DNA of 64,000 nucleotides from Mesobacillus boroniphilus (GCF_018424685.1 NZ_QTKX01000002.1:248001-312000), one strand, 5' to 3'; positions 53,124-63,500 are shown, counted from the stretch's first letter. Program-made: numbers and translations. Notes: generated by a model not told the origin, from the sequence alone.

Positions 53124-54350
53124 ATGAAAATTATAAGGAACTTATCTTGGATATTTATTGCAAATTTAGTAGTTTCTTTAACAAAGTGGTTAATAGTAGT
53201 TGTTATAGCCAGAGCTTTAACCCCTGAAGATGTCGGAGCATATTCATTAGCTTTTGCCATAAGTGCTCCTATTATACTTTTTGCCAACATGAAATTAAGG
53301 TCACTTTACATTACTGAAGATAAACTAGAATTCAATGATTATATAAGTGTAAGAAAAGTAATTAGTATTTTTTCAAGTATTATATTGGTTATAATAGCAA
53401 CTTTTGTATATCAAGAGTACTTTTATGTGATTATATTAGTAAGTATTTCTAAAATTTATGATTTACAATCTGATATATATTATGCCGTTCCTCATAAAGA
53501 GGAGAATCTTAATTTAATTGGCAAGTTAATGATTATAAAACATTTAATTACATTAATAGTATTTATTCTTACAATGCTGTTTACCAAAGACCTTATTATT
53601 TCACTTTTTAGTCAACTAATGATTCAAGTATTATTTTTTTATTTTGTTGAGAAAAAAAATATTGGGCAAAAATATAATCTTGGCAGAAACAAGATTATAA
53701 TTAAAAATCTTAAAAAAATTATTATATTGGGTGTACCTTTAGGGTTTGTGCAGATGATGGTTTCTTTTAACACTTTCTACCCAAGGTACTTACTTGAATT
53801 TTTTGAATCAACAAAAATACTAGGATACTATTCTGCTATTGCATATATATTGGTTTTGGGTAATTTGATCATGAATGCCGTGGCACAAACTTTTTTGCCC
53901 ATGTTGTCTAGAAAATTTAAACAAAAACAATATTTGTCGTTCAGAAAAAATGTCTTTTTACATTTATCTGCATTTGCATTTGTTTCAGGGATCATTCTTA
54001 TTGCATTATCCTTACTATTTGGTGAATCATTTTTAAGAGTTGTTTATGGTAGTGAATATATTGAATATATAGATATTTTGATTTTGATGGTTCTTGCACT
54101 ACCTTTAAACTTTTTGAACTGGAATCTAGATATAGCACTACTAGCTATGAAATATATTAGTATTCAACCGAAAATTTCATTTTTTATGTTACTAGTTAAC
54201 TTGATTGTGGGTTATTTTACGATAAATAATTACGGTATCTATGGTGCAGCATATACTATAATAATCACAAGTTTTATTCAATTACTGTTACGAGCTTATT
54301 TTGTTAATAAAAAAATAAATTATTCAATTAGACAGACATTTGAAAATTGA
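53124..54350 (+). CDS. Wzx-type polysaccharide flippase
   Basis: 408 residues from the ATG at 53124; the frame is open upstream but without a better start. About twelve membrane helices, with the family start NLSWIFIANLVVSLTKWLIVVVIARALTPEDVGAYSLA. It belongs to the polysaccharide transporter/MATE-like group and should flip the undecaprenyl-linked repeat unit to the outer face. Strongly AT-rich, with long runs of ATA and AAT codons, unlike the genes before 44 kb. Confidence 0.87.
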   Translation: MKIIRNLSWIFIANLVVSLTKWLIVVVIARALTPEDVGAYSLAFAISAPIILFANMKLRSLYITEDKLEFNDYISVRKVISIFSSIILVIIATFVYQEYFYVIILVSISKIYDLQSDIYYAVPHKEENLNLIGKLMIIKHLITLIVFILTMLFTKDLIISLFSQLMIQVLFFYFVEKKNIGQKYNLGRNKIIIKNLKKIIILGVPLGFVQMMVSFNTFYPRYLLEFFESTKILGYYSAIAYILVLGNLIMNAVAQTFLPMLSRKFKQKQYLSFRKNVFLHLSAFAFVSGIILIALSLLFGESFLRVVYGSEYIEYIDILILMVLALPLNFLNWNLDIALLAMKYISIQPKISFFMLLVNLIVGYFTINNYGIYGAAYTIIITSFIQLLLRAYFVNKKINYSIRQTFEN

Positions 54351-54469
54351 AGATCAACTGTTGCATAGCGATGTTTTAATTAAAGACGTTAATCATACCG
54401 TTTTCAAACTGTATTCTTGAATTGAATAAAATCTATGAATGTATTAATGAGTTAGAAGGGATAGTATTT

Positions 54470-55015
54470 ATGAATTCATTCAGAAGAACCTTAAATTTTA
54501 TTATTTATCATTTTCTTTTGCACCTTATATTACTAATTTCAGAAATTCTCCCTAATGTAAAACAAAGTAATAGAATAAGGGGGATTATGGTTAAGCCGTT
54601 TTTAAACAAATGTGGGAAGAACTTTCAGTTAGCAAAAGGGGTAACTATCAACATGATAAGAAATATTGAAATAGGAGACGATGTTTATATAGCACATAAT
54701 ACATGGATCAATGGGGCGGGTGGACTTAAAATTGAATCAGGTGTCATTATTTCACCTATGACTGTTATTACGACAACTAAGCATTCATATATCAATGGGA
54801 AAGTGAGTAATGTGGAGGCAGAACTTGACAGTGTTTTAATTTGTGAAGGATCTTGGATAGCAAGTAATAGCGTTATAACAAAGGGTGTTAGAATAGGAAA
54901 GGGTTGCATAATTGGAGCCTGTTCATCGGTAACAAGGGATATACCAGACTATACATTTGCAGGTGGGGTTCCTGCTAAACCAATAAAGACATTGTTAGAA
55001 AAATCAACTATTTAA
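54470..55015 (+). CDS. WcaF/LacA-like O-acetyltransferase (hexapeptide repeats)
   Basis: 181 residues from ATG 54470, with GAAGGGA 8 nt upstream. An amphipathic N-terminal segment (RRTLNFIIYHFLLHLILLIS) is followed by a left-handed beta-helix: IEIGDDVYIAHNTWINGAGG, then WIASNSVITKGVRIGKGCIIGA and the end TFAGGVPAKPIKTL. It transfers acetyl groups from acetyl-CoA to sugars, probably on the repeat unit. Confidence 0.85.
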   Translation: MNSFRRTLNFIIYHFLLHLILLISEILPNVKQSNRIRGIMVKPFLNKCGKNFQLAKGVTINMIRNIEIGDDVYIAHNTWINGAGGLKIESGVIISPMTVITTTKHSYINGKVSNVEAELDSVLICEGSWIASNSVITKGVRIGKGCIIGACSSVTRDIPDYTFAGGVPAKPIKTLLEKSTI

Positions 55016-55048
55016 TTATGAAAAAAGCAGTTGTTTCGGGGGAGCATT

Positions 55049-56440
55049 ATGATTATTACTAAAATAATAGATATGTCTGTAAGGATTTTAGTCTTAACAA
55101 TAGGAATAGTATCTTCAATCTATATTGCATATAATGTGAATAAATCTGGATATGAGCTATTATTTATGCTTCCTTTAGTATATGGATGTGTATTTGTATT
55201 TTTTATTTCCCCAATCTTATTTAAAAAATTTAATATGTTTATAGCTGTTTTTTCCCTAGTTACATTTACTAGATATGTTATTTTACCGATATTAATTGTT
55301 TTTTCCGGGTGGTATGGAGGGAGGTCATCTGTACCACCGGCTGCTTCTTCATATGATTTAGCATTAAAATTGATGTCTTTTGAACTATTAGTAGTATCTA
55401 TTGTTATTTATTTTCTATTTAAAAAATTGTCTAATAAAAATGAATTTAGTAAGACAATTGTAAAATTACCTAATAATAAGTTTGTATATTTGTTATTCAT
55501 TTTTGTATCATTCCTCCTATTAGGATTAAGCCCTAATGCGCTAACTACTTTTTCATTTATCATCCCGTCCGAAAATATGATGGATCTTGGTGAGGGTTCA
55601 TCCTTAGAAACGCTCACTACTTATTTTTTGATAACATCTAAATATATTATATTTCTTTTAATGATGTCATATTGCTATAAAAAATATGTTATTTCTAGTA
55701 AGAAAAAATATATATGGCTATCTTTTTTAATAGTTTTATTAAATATCTTAATTTTATTTGGGGATAATAGGTCAGACTTTATAATTACTGCAATTGTAAG
55801 TCTCTTTTTGCTTTACAAGTTATATCCTAAACAAAGTAAAATACCAATCATTATTGTAATAATTACGATTATAATTGTAACAGCGTTTATAACTTCCCAT
55901 AGGAATACAGTTACTTATACAAGGGGAGATAATCCTATGGTCGATATAACTGATACTCTTCAAGTTTACTTAGGAGGTCCATATAACGTAGCAATTGCAA
56001 TAGAGACCGCAAGATTATTCCCTGAATCTAGTACTCCAATTAACTTGGTCTATGATCTTTTAAGACCGGCAATGGGATTTAATCTTATATTAAAACATGT
56101 AGATGGATTTGAGTTTACCAATTATCTATTTAACTATAGACTATTTTTTTCCGATCATGTATCTCAAATTATGCCGATAATAGGACAAGGGTATTATTAT
56201 TTTGGTTTTGTTTTTTCTCCATTACTTATAATAGGATTTATAATTTTAGTGTATTATCTTATTAAATCAATTCAAAGACAGAATAGGATTGAACTTATCT
56301 TTTTCTTATCAATTCCTATTACAAGATTAGGATTTGCTATGGGTCAAAATGCTGGGATTCTAATAAATGATACTACATTCTTTTTGTTTCTAAATCTATT
56401 GGTTTTTTACTTGAATGACAAAGTAGTGTTAAGGAAGTAA
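55049..56440 (+). CDS. Wzy-like polysaccharide polymerase
   Basis: 463 residues from ATG 55049, with GGGGGAG 6 nt upstream. Eleven to twelve membrane helices and one large extracytoplasmic loop (about 275-370, including DITDTLQVYLGGPYNVAIAI), the layout of O-antigen/EPS polymerases. Such proteins are too divergent for a family motif, but the cluster already contains Wzx, glycosyltransferases and Wzz-like YwqC, and this is the only remaining polytopic gene. It should polymerise the repeat units outside the membrane. Confidence 0.78.
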   Translation: MIITKIIDMSVRILVLTIGIVSSIYIAYNVNKSGYELLFMLPLVYGCVFVFFISPILFKKFNMFIAVFSLVTFTRYVILPILIVFSGWYGGRSSVPPAASSYDLALKLMSFELLVVSIVIYFLFKKLSNKNEFSKTIVKLPNNKFVYLLFIFVSFLLLGLSPNALTTFSFIIPSENMMDLGEGSSLETLTTYFLITSKYIIFLLMMSYCYKKYVISSKKKYIWLSFLIVLLNILILFGDNRSDFIITAIVSLFLLYKLYPKQSKIPIIIVIITIIIVTAFITSHRNTVTYTRGDNPMVDITDTLQVYLGGPYNVAIAIETARLFPESSTPINLVYDLLRPAMGFNLILKHVDGFEFTNYLFNYRLFFSDHVSQIMPIIGQGYYYFGFVFSPLLIIGFIILVYYLIKSIQRQNRIELIFFLSIPITRLGFAMGQNAGILINDTTFFLFLNLLVFYLNDKVVLRK

Positions 56441-56469
56441 TTTTTAGTACTATGTAAGGGGATGATTTA

Positions 56470-57678
56470 ATGAAAGTATCTTTTTTTCACGATGCTAAAC
56501 TAATAAAAGATAAGTCATCTAACTATTATTCAATAGGTTTCACCTACAATATATGGAAAAGGTACTTAAGTGTATTTGATGAATTAATGATTTCGACTAG
56601 AATATTTGCAGAACATCCTGGTAATGTAGAAGAAGAATATAAAGGTTATCAAATTTCTAGCGGGGAGAACGTATTTTTTTCGCCAATTAGTGAATATATA
56701 GGCATTAAAGATATCTTGACAAATTATTCAGCTATAAGAAAGCAAATTAGAAATTCATTAAAAAGTACAGATGGTGCAATAATTAGGTTGCCAAGTATAA
56801 TTGGTATTCTTGCTTGTAGAGAAGCGAATAAATTAAATAAAACAATAGTTATTGAAACAGTTGGGTGTTCTTGGGATGCCTTTTGGAATTATGGGTCCTT
56901 AGTTTCGAAAGTAGTTGCTGGGCCGATGTTCTTGTTACAACGAAAATATACCAAAAGTGCTCCCTTTGTTATTTATATAACTAAAAAATTTCTACAAAAT
57001 CGGTATCCATCGAAAGGAGTAAATGCTGAAGGGGTTTCTAATGTGATGGTTACCACGCCAAATTCAGATATTTTCAATATGAGAGAACAAAGAATATTAA
57101 ATTTGAAAAGAGAAAATAAATTGAAAATTGGATTAATTGGTTCCTTAAATGTTAATTATAAAGGTCATGAAACAGCCATTAAAGCATTATCATATCTTAA
57201 AAATAAAGGTATTAAAGCTGAGCTATATTTTGTAGGTGGTGGAGACCCAGCGAGGTGGAAAAAAATCGCTGAACAATATAATGTCCTTAATAATATTAAC
57301 TTTATAGGGGTAATTTCTTCAGGCGAGAAAGTAAACAATTGGTTAGATGAAATGGATATTTATATTCAACCTAGTAAGGCAGAAGGACAAGGGCGTGCAT
57401 TAATAGAAGCAGTAAGTCGGGGGTGTATTTGTTTTGGTTCAAGTGTAGGTGGAATTACGGATACTTTAGATGAAGAATTCTTATTCCATCCTAAGAAATT
57501 TAAAAATCTAGCGAAATTAATAATAAGAGTTTTAGACGATCATGATTTTGCAATAAAAAATATTAAAAGGAACGTTAAAAATATTTCTGCTTTCAATAAA
57601 GAAATTATTGAAGAAAAAAGAAATTCTATCCTTAATGATTTTAGGAAAAGCATACTAATAGATAACAATAAGAAATAG
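56470..57678 (+). CDS. GT4-family glycosyltransferase, last gene of the cassette
   Basis: 402 residues. The donor half has KLKIGLIGSLNVNYKGHETA and the EX7E motif KAEGQGRALIEAVSRG (E305, E313), then GGITDTLDEEFLFHP. It should add a further sugar to the repeat unit; the substrate is unknown. ATG with AAGGGGATG upstream. Separated from the polymerase by 29 nt and followed by a terminator. Confidence 0.87.
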   Translation: MKVSFFHDAKLIKDKSSNYYSIGFTYNIWKRYLSVFDELMISTRIFAEHPGNVEEEYKGYQISSGENVFFSPISEYIGIKDILTNYSAIRKQIRNSLKSTDGAIIRLPSIIGILACREANKLNKTIVIETVGCSWDAFWNYGSLVSKVVAGPMFLLQRKYTKSAPFVIYITKKFLQNRYPSKGVNAEGVSNVMVTTPNSDIFNMREQRILNLKRENKLKIGLIGSLNVNYKGHETAIKALSYLKNKGIKAELYFVGGGDPARWKKIAEQYNVLNNINFIGVISSGEKVNNWLDEMDIYIQPSKAEGQGRALIEAVSRGCICFGSSVGGITDTLDEEFLFHPKKFKNLAKLIIRVLDDHDFAIKNIKRNVKNISAFNKEIIEEKRNSILNDFRKSILIDNNKK

Positions 57679-57692
57679 CAGTTAATTACAGT

Positions 57693-57738
57693 AAAACCCA
57701 CTGATTGCTTATTATGAATCAAGATTGGTGGGTTTTGT
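57693..57738 (+). terminator. Terminator at the end of the exopolysaccharide operon
   Basis: AAAACCCAC / GTGGGTTTT, a perfect 9-bp stem with a long loop that itself contains a TGATT / AATCA pairing. Confidence 0.7.
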
Positions 57739-57848
57739 TGTTTTGATTTTACTACTGCCGAAATTTTCCTTAAATAATCCCCTGGATTAATCCTTCCTAT
57801 ATCGACACAATTTTCTTCTTCTAAAATTTCATCCCATTGTTGATGAGG

Positions 57849-57873
57849 GAAACAAGGACGGTTCTCATGTCTC
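57849..57873. repeat. Small palindromic repeat (GGACGGTTCTC family), partial copy
   Basis: Contains GGACGGTTCTCATGTCTC, matching the 3' half of the palindromes at 58554 and 59268. The 5' arm is degenerate. Confidence 0.55.
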
Positions 57874-58181
57874 TTCGGAAGTCAGCATAGTTTTCCATGG
57901 TAAGGTAATTATATATATACAGCTAATAACAATGTTCTTATTACATTGGTAAAAAGTTCACCACTAGAAGACTGCTAATTCACCACCCAATTATTTCTAG
58001 ACTATTAGTGTGAAAAAATAAAAAGGATATAGCAGTAGGAAGCGACCAATGATAAAAATGGCCGTTTTCAACTGATATATCCTTTTCTAATAACTTTCTA
58101 CCACTAGGTAAAATATTGAGATCCTTATCAGGAGTGAAAAATTTTAAAGGACAAACGAAAAGGTTTGCTCCCTTTCATTAG

Positions 58182-58290
58182 TTATAATTTGTATTTAGCC
58201 ACTGTTGTGTAGGAGCTGTATATTTTCTTCCCATTCACAACTTTATATCCCCTGATTTTGTAATAGTAGGTTTTGTCTCTCGTGAGGAGC
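58182..58290 (-). pseudogene. C-terminal fragment of a surface protein (FN3-like repeat)
   Basis: The minus-strand frame reads ...TRDKTYYYKIRGYKVVNGKK then IYSSYTTVAKYKL and stop. This is the end of an FN3-like repeat of the type found in Gram-positive surface proteins (KVVNGKKxYSSYS). Nothing of the rest of the gene is left; upstream is a degenerate copy of the 72-bp repeat (58288-58325). Confidence 0.55.
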
Positions 58291-58325
58291 ATGGGACGTA
58301 CCCTTTGCTTCTTTCGTGTTTCGGA
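58288..58325. repeat. 72-bp inverted-repeat element, degenerate half copy D
   Basis: Reads AGCATGGGACGTACCCTTTG then CTTCTTTCGTG, corresponding to the left arm of copies A-C with a one-base deletion. The right arm is missing. Confidence 0.65.
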
Positions 58326-58553
58326 GATTTATGCTGCTTGACACAATTTACTTTTAAGAGGGTAAGTGGTATTTTTGCTGGCCGTAATCAGTTACCGTAT
58401 AGTAAAGCTGTATAGCTTTTATGTATTTAAATATTCTTGAATCAATGCTTAAAAGGACCAGCAAATTATTTCATTCCTATGTAAGTGAATGATTTATCAT
58501 CCGAAACCACTTTTAATTGATCCTTTCAACACAGTTCTTACGTCTTATTCGAA

Positions 58554-58580
58554 GAGACACAGGGACGGTTCTTGCGTCTC
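58554..58580. repeat. Small palindromic repeat (GAGACAC...GTCTC)
   Basis: GAGACAC, GGGACGGTTC and GCGTCTC in 27 bp form an imperfect palindrome. A second copy is at 59268. The form resembles REP-like sequences of bacilli. Confidence 0.7.
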
Positions 58581-58739
58581 GTTGGAAGTCGAAATAGTTT
58601 TGCTGATGGTCAGGTTGTCCGGGAATAGATGGTTTAATTTTACCTGATAAGTGACAACAACATGGGTACTATTAAATGCATAATCTAAAACAAAATCGGA
58701 AAGGGTTCTGATCAGGTTTTTTGTTATGTAAGCTTAGTT

Positions 58740-59003
58740 CTATTCTAAATCTTTGGTGCTGTAACTTTTGTTTTTATTTATGGTGTCGAATTTAGTTTTA
58801 TTTAAGCTGACATGGCTGGGATTGATTTCTCTTGCATAGATGGATATGACTTGGTTGGTATTGATGTTACCATGACTTGTTACAAGGCAGACTTTGGTAT
58901 AGCGCCTGATGCGTTCAAGTAGGTGCTCCATGGACTTGCTTTTGAAATAAAGCTCCTTGGTGAATTCGGGAGAGTATAAGCTATATAAGATGAAGTACTT
59001 CAT
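58740..59003 (-). CDS. Hypothetical protein, 87 residues
   Basis: The ATG at 59003 is preceded by AAAGGAGG with 7 nt spacing, which makes this a credible gene amid decayed DNA. The protein starts MKYFILYSLYSPEFTKELYF and has the middle segment LLERIRRYTKVCLVTSHGNI; it is soluble and mildly basic. I do not recognise a family. Upstream on the same strand lies the frameshifted XRE regulator, so the two may once have formed an operon. Confidence 0.6.
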   Translation of the reverse strand: MKYFILYSLYSPEFTKELYFKSKSMEHLLERIRRYTKVCLVTSHGNINTNQVISIYAREINPSHVSLNKTKFDTINKNKSYSTKDLE

Positions 59004-59038
59004 TTCGAAGCCTCCTTTGAAGATGGGCTTCTGTCTAT

Positions 59039-59262
59039 TTAGTCTTGGTTCTGGCTATCTTTTTCGATTGCTTTAATGAATTCAGATGGAAGCATGCCGA
59101 GTGATTTTGTTAATCGTTCGATTGTCTTAGAGTAGGATCATATTTCTCTCGTTCGGATAAGTTGATGTACACCCCTGTTAAACCGCAGCGATATGCCAAG
59201 TCATCATGGTTCATTTTCTGTCTTTCTGCAGCCTTTGCAATGTCTTTTCTATGTAAATGTTT
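59039..59262 (-). pseudogene. XRE-family helix-turn-helix regulator, frameshifted
   Basis: The first part reads HRKDIAKAAERQKMNHDDLA then YRCGLTGVYINLSEREKYDPTL and runs out of frame. One base later the other frame continues TIERLTKSLGMLPSEFIKAI to a stop at 59039. This is a normal XRE helix-turn-helix with a single missing A in CTAAGACA (expected CTAAAGACA). The N-terminus is cut by a palindromic repeat at 59268. Confidence 0.75.
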
Positions 59263-59267
59263 GCGGA

Positions 59268-59294
59268 GAGACACGGGGACGGTCCTCGCGTCTC
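59268..59294. repeat. Small palindromic repeat (GAGACAC...GTCTC), second copy
   Basis: 27 bp with GAGACACGGGGACGGTCC and GCGTCTC. It matches the copy at 58554 at most positions and interrupts the 5' end of the XRE pseudogene. Confidence 0.75.
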
Positions 59295-59469
59295 ATTTGG
59301 TAGTGGAAATGTTTGATTGACGTTTATTGATGTCAGGAGATTGATGGTGTTAATTGTCCGATTATATCGAGATAATATTTTGGTGCCACTTGTTATTTTT
59401 GGATTGTAACCAAGTTAAAAGGTGTCGATATGTTTCTTTATTTTTGTCAAAAATTTATTCTACATCCTT

Positions 59470-60300
59470 TCAATTCTTATTTAACTCTTCAATACTAAAA
59501 CATTGAGTATTCCTTAGTGCCGCGATAATACGTATTGGGATGGCTCCAATCGAGCCTTCAACACATGCTTTATCCATGGAACTGCGAACCGCGCTGCTAT
59601 AATAATCGTATCGTAACGGTTCCATTTCCTTATAGGTAGGATTTAAATACGAGCTACCTTCAAGTATGTTTCGTCACGCCTGTCTTCAGGTTATCTTAAA
59701 CAACAATATGGGTGACGCCACCGAAATATTCATATGCATGGATGCGCGGATTATAAGCTTCATTGTTAGGAATGTTCCTCATATGATAGTTGGCTACACT
59801 GCCAGGTATCGACGAAAATATATGCTTTACACTTTTTCACTAGTATCCCTATTAATAATAAATGCCGTTGTACCCGCCCACTCTACCTCTATTATATCTC
59901 CTGGGTTTCTACGAATACGCAATGTTGCTCTATGTTTTTGGGTATATTCGCTATAGTGACGTATAAAAATCCGATACGTAAGGGTTTTATTGTTCGCTCG
60001 ACTTTCTGGCTCGTATTCATGATGTAAAAGAGTAACGTTCGGTTCGGCTTGGCCAACTCCTTATAAATGAAATCAAAGTTTAGTGGCTGGCTCCCCAAGG
60101 CTTCTAATGATTTTTCAGGTAACAAAAAATCTTCAATCCATTTATCGTCCATTTCTTTATCTAATGGACACAACAATCCTTTCTTCACAGCCTTATCAAT
60201 GACCTCTGTTCTTTTGACGAGAGTGTCCTTTGCGTGAAAGAAGTGCCCCTCAAGCTAATTCCCTCATTCTTCAATTCCAGTATCTTGATATAAGTGATAA
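59470..60300 (-). pseudogene. istA: IS21-family transposase IstA, degenerate
   Basis: Pieces in several frames follow the IstA order: ITYIKILELKNEGISL at the start, then FDFIYKELAKPN, HYSEYTQKHRATLRIRRNPG, DIIEVEWAGTTAFIINRDT, HAYEYFGGVTHIVV, and AALRNTQCFSIEELNK at the end. IstA normally has MEVDWAG; here the catalytic Asp is Glu (EVEWAG). Several stops and frameshifts and loss of the C-terminal part make it non-functional. Confidence 0.85.
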
Positions 60301-60325
60301 TAAAAAATACCTCTCGTGGTAGTGG

Positions 60326-60391
60326 GTGGTAAATAAGCAGTCTTTTAGTGGTAAAAGACTTGTTCATTCGTTGGTAAAAACATTGTCATTC
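60326..60391. repeat. Three 22-bp direct repeats at the IS21 left end
   Basis: Units start at 60326, 60348 and 60370, each beginning GTGGTAAA or GTTGGTAAA; a partial fourth starts at 60392 (ATGGTAC). IS21 elements carry such multiple transposase-binding repeats at their ends. Confidence 0.75.
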
Positions 60392-60482
60392 ATGGTACAC
60401 ATTTAATTAGCGTAATCAAAGGTCAATTTTTTGCATGGATTCTAAGATCACAAGAGCCCCGACCTGTTCTTCACATCTAATA

Positions 60483-60526
60483 ATAAAAAAATAGTAGTGC
60501 TGACCAATGCCTTGGTCGCACTACTA
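60483..60526 (-). terminator. Rho-independent terminator of the large surface protein gene
   Basis: On the minus strand TAGTAGTGC and GCACTACTA close an inner hairpin (GACCAA / TTGGTC), followed by seven T. Confidence 0.85.
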
Positions 60527-60566
60527 ATCTTAGTATGTTTTTGTCTATAAATTTATGATTGATTTC

Positions 60567-63500
60567 TTAAAAGACTTCAATAGCATCGAGATTAATGTTT
60601 ATACCCTTTCCAAATGTATTTCCTATTGTACCTTTGTTCACCAGTTTTAAGGTATGAACACCCTGCGATAGAGCAAGATGTTCGAAGACTAATTGAGTAT
60701 ACTTCGTTTTTTCGGAATACATAGAAATCTGTTCAATAAACTGACCGTCAATATAAACATCCGCTAGTCCATACCAGACGCTAGTGAGGGAGTAAAGCCT
60801 AATTCCAACCCCAGAAAACACTAACTCAATAGAAGCATCCTTTTGCCCGTTTAAGAGCATGCTTCCTCCGGAGTAGGACGAACCTTCATAAGTTATCCAT
60901 TTTCCTGTAGGGTAGAGAACTGGAGTCGACTCTTCTGTCCAGCCAGATGCAGGGAAGGGAACTGAAACTTCTTTAATCTCAGAGGGCAGGGACTCATTTC
61001 CGAACTGATCTATTGCCGTAACTCGATAGTGATAAGTTTTCCCATGTTCGATCTCTTCATCTTTAAATTCATTATTCGTCAGTAATATGGAATTGACTTT
61101 TAAAAAGGTTGTACTATCTGTTGAGCGATAAATATTATACCCTTTTACATCAGGTTCCAAGTTAGGATTCCAGGAAAGAAGGTTAGCATCTAAAAGGTTC
61201 TTTCCAACAATATTAATAGGGTTGCTTGGTGGAATGGTATCCTTTTCTTTAATAATATTAAAAGCATCAATATTAACATTTATCCCTTTTCCAAGTGTGT
61301 TTCCTGTTGTACCTTTGTTCACCAGTTTTAAGGTATGAACACCTTGCGGTAGATTAAAATGTTCAAAGACCAGTTGAGTATACTTCGTTTTTTCGGAATA
61401 CATGGAAATCTGTTCAATAAACTGACCGTCAATATAAACATCCGCTAGTCCATACCAAGGGCTAGTAAGGGAGTAAAGCCTAATTCCAACCCCAGAAAAC
61501 ACTAACTCAATTGACGCATCTTTTTGTCCGTTCAAGAGCATGCTTCCTCCAGAGTAGGACGTACCTTCATAAGTTGTCCATTTTCCCGTAGGGTAAAGAA
61601 CAGAAATGGATTCCTCTGTCCATCCAGATGCAGGGACGGGGACTGCAACTTTCTTTATCTCAGAAGGCAGGGACTCATTTCCGAACAGATCTATTGCCGT
61701 AACTCGATAGTGATAAGTTTTCCCATGTTCGATTTCTTCATCTTTAAACTCGTTATTCGTTAATAATAGGGAATTGACTTTTAAAAAGGTTGTACTATCT
61801 GTTGAACGATAAATATTATAGCCTTTGACATCAGATTCCAAGTTAGGACTCCAGGAAAGAAGGTTAGCATCTATTAGATTTTTTCCAACAATATTAATAG
61901 GAGAGCTTGGAGGTATGGTATCCTTTTCTTTGATAATATCAAAAGCATCAATATTAACATTTATCCCTTTTCCAAGTGTGTTTCCTATTGTACCTTTGTT
62001 CACCAGTTTTAAGGTATGAACACCCTCCGGTAGATTAAAATGTTCGAAGACCAGTTGAGTATACCTCGTTTTTTCGGAATACATGGAAATCTCTTCAATA
62101 AATTGACCATCAATATAGACATCCGCAAGTCCATACCAAGGGCTAGTGAGGGAGTAAAATCTAATTCCAACCCCAGAAAACATTAACTCAATTGACGCAT
62201 CTTTTTGTCCGTTCAAGAGCATGCTTCCTCCAGAGTAGGACGTACCTTCATAAGTTGTCCATTTCCCCGTAGGGAAAAGAACAGGAGTTGATTCCTCTGT
62301 CCAGCCCATGGCGGGGTTTGGAGTTTTTACTTCTCTAACTCGTGAAGGTAAAGATTCATCTCCATTCTGGTATACTTCGGTCACTTGGTAATAGTAGGTT
62401 TGCCCAGTTCTAATATTCTCATCTGTAAAGGAATTATCATTAATTAATATATCGCTTAATTTAGCATAATTAAGACCATCCTCTGATTTATATAATTTAT
62501 ATCCAATAATATCGGTTGAACTTTTATTCCATGATAGATCAATTTTGACAGGACTAAAGGTTCCCACTAAACCAGTAGGTTGAGTACTTGTTTCAAAATT
62601 AAATGAATATTCATTATTAATTGCACCAGTTAAATCTTTAATAGAGCCTTTAGGTATTTGGACATATAACTTTTCATTAGGTTTTAGAGTATTAATAGGT
62701 AACAATGTTAAAATCGATCCACTTTTGCTCACTTCAATGGGAATATTATTGCCCATTCTGTCTTTAATGTTTATTTCACTATATTTCTCCGTGAACTCGA
62801 AGTCCTTTGAGAAATTTACTGTGATTTTTGATGTAAGACTAACATTCTTTTGAGCATTATTAGGAGTACTTTTTAATAAATATAGAACCTCGCTCATTAG
62901 AGGAGTATTGGTATTAGGTGCATGTAAAATAGATGTATAATCAATTATACTAGTTAATCCTGCATCATCATTCTTATCAAAAATCATGGATTCAATGGTA
63001 GATGGATCAGTAGTATTCCAGAAATTATTGGCAGCGGACGAGCTTTTACCAGAATCGTATTTTAACCTCAAGGCCACACGGTCCGTGCTAAGGAAACTGT
63101 TGTGCTCCACGATCGTTTCCGAAGTGCCGGAACTGTTCCAATTCTGTATGGCATAGAATTCACCATAGTGGTCTTTTTGGTTGTAGAAGACATTGTTTCT
63201 TATATAAACCTTTACATTATCGCTGGTACCAATACTTATCCCGCTCGTGTTCGAGAAGACGTTCCTTTCGATGAAGCTGTCACCGCTCGGGTACCATAGA
63301 TAGATAGGACTATTCCCAGGTATGTTTTCCACTTTTGAGTCACGTAGAGAAAAGGTTCCATATTTACCGGATCCGGCTGGCAAAAGAGCCCCGCCATTAA
63401 TATTGGCATGTCCGATGTTAATCGAATAAAACTCCGTGTAAGTTGCACCGCCAGGTTTAACCTGCAGGTTATTGAATTGGATTTTAGACGTCTCTGATCC

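Larger units (their letters stand above)
57943..60400 (-). mobile_element. Decayed IS21-family element with inverted ends
   Basis: The right-end-like sequence at 57957-57989 matches the left-end sequence at 60323-60355 in inverted orientation at 29 of 33 positions. A multiply frameshifted istA-like gene lies inside the left end, with three 22-bp repeats at the tip. The span of about 2.45 kb fits IS21 elements. No istB is recognisable; the interior holds an XRE pseudogene, an 87-aa gene and a surface-protein fragment, so the element has been invaded or rearranged, or the ends come from two insertions. Confidence 0.65.

Noticed and set aside
57740..57840. A possible minus-strand protein end (segment EILEEENCVDIGRINPGDYL)
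   Set aside because: It looks protein-like but has no start, runs through the operon terminator and matches no family I know; too little to call.
59666..59956. A 96-codon plus-strand frame
   Set aside because: It is antisense to the broken istA gene, whose minus-strand pieces are clearly recognisable.
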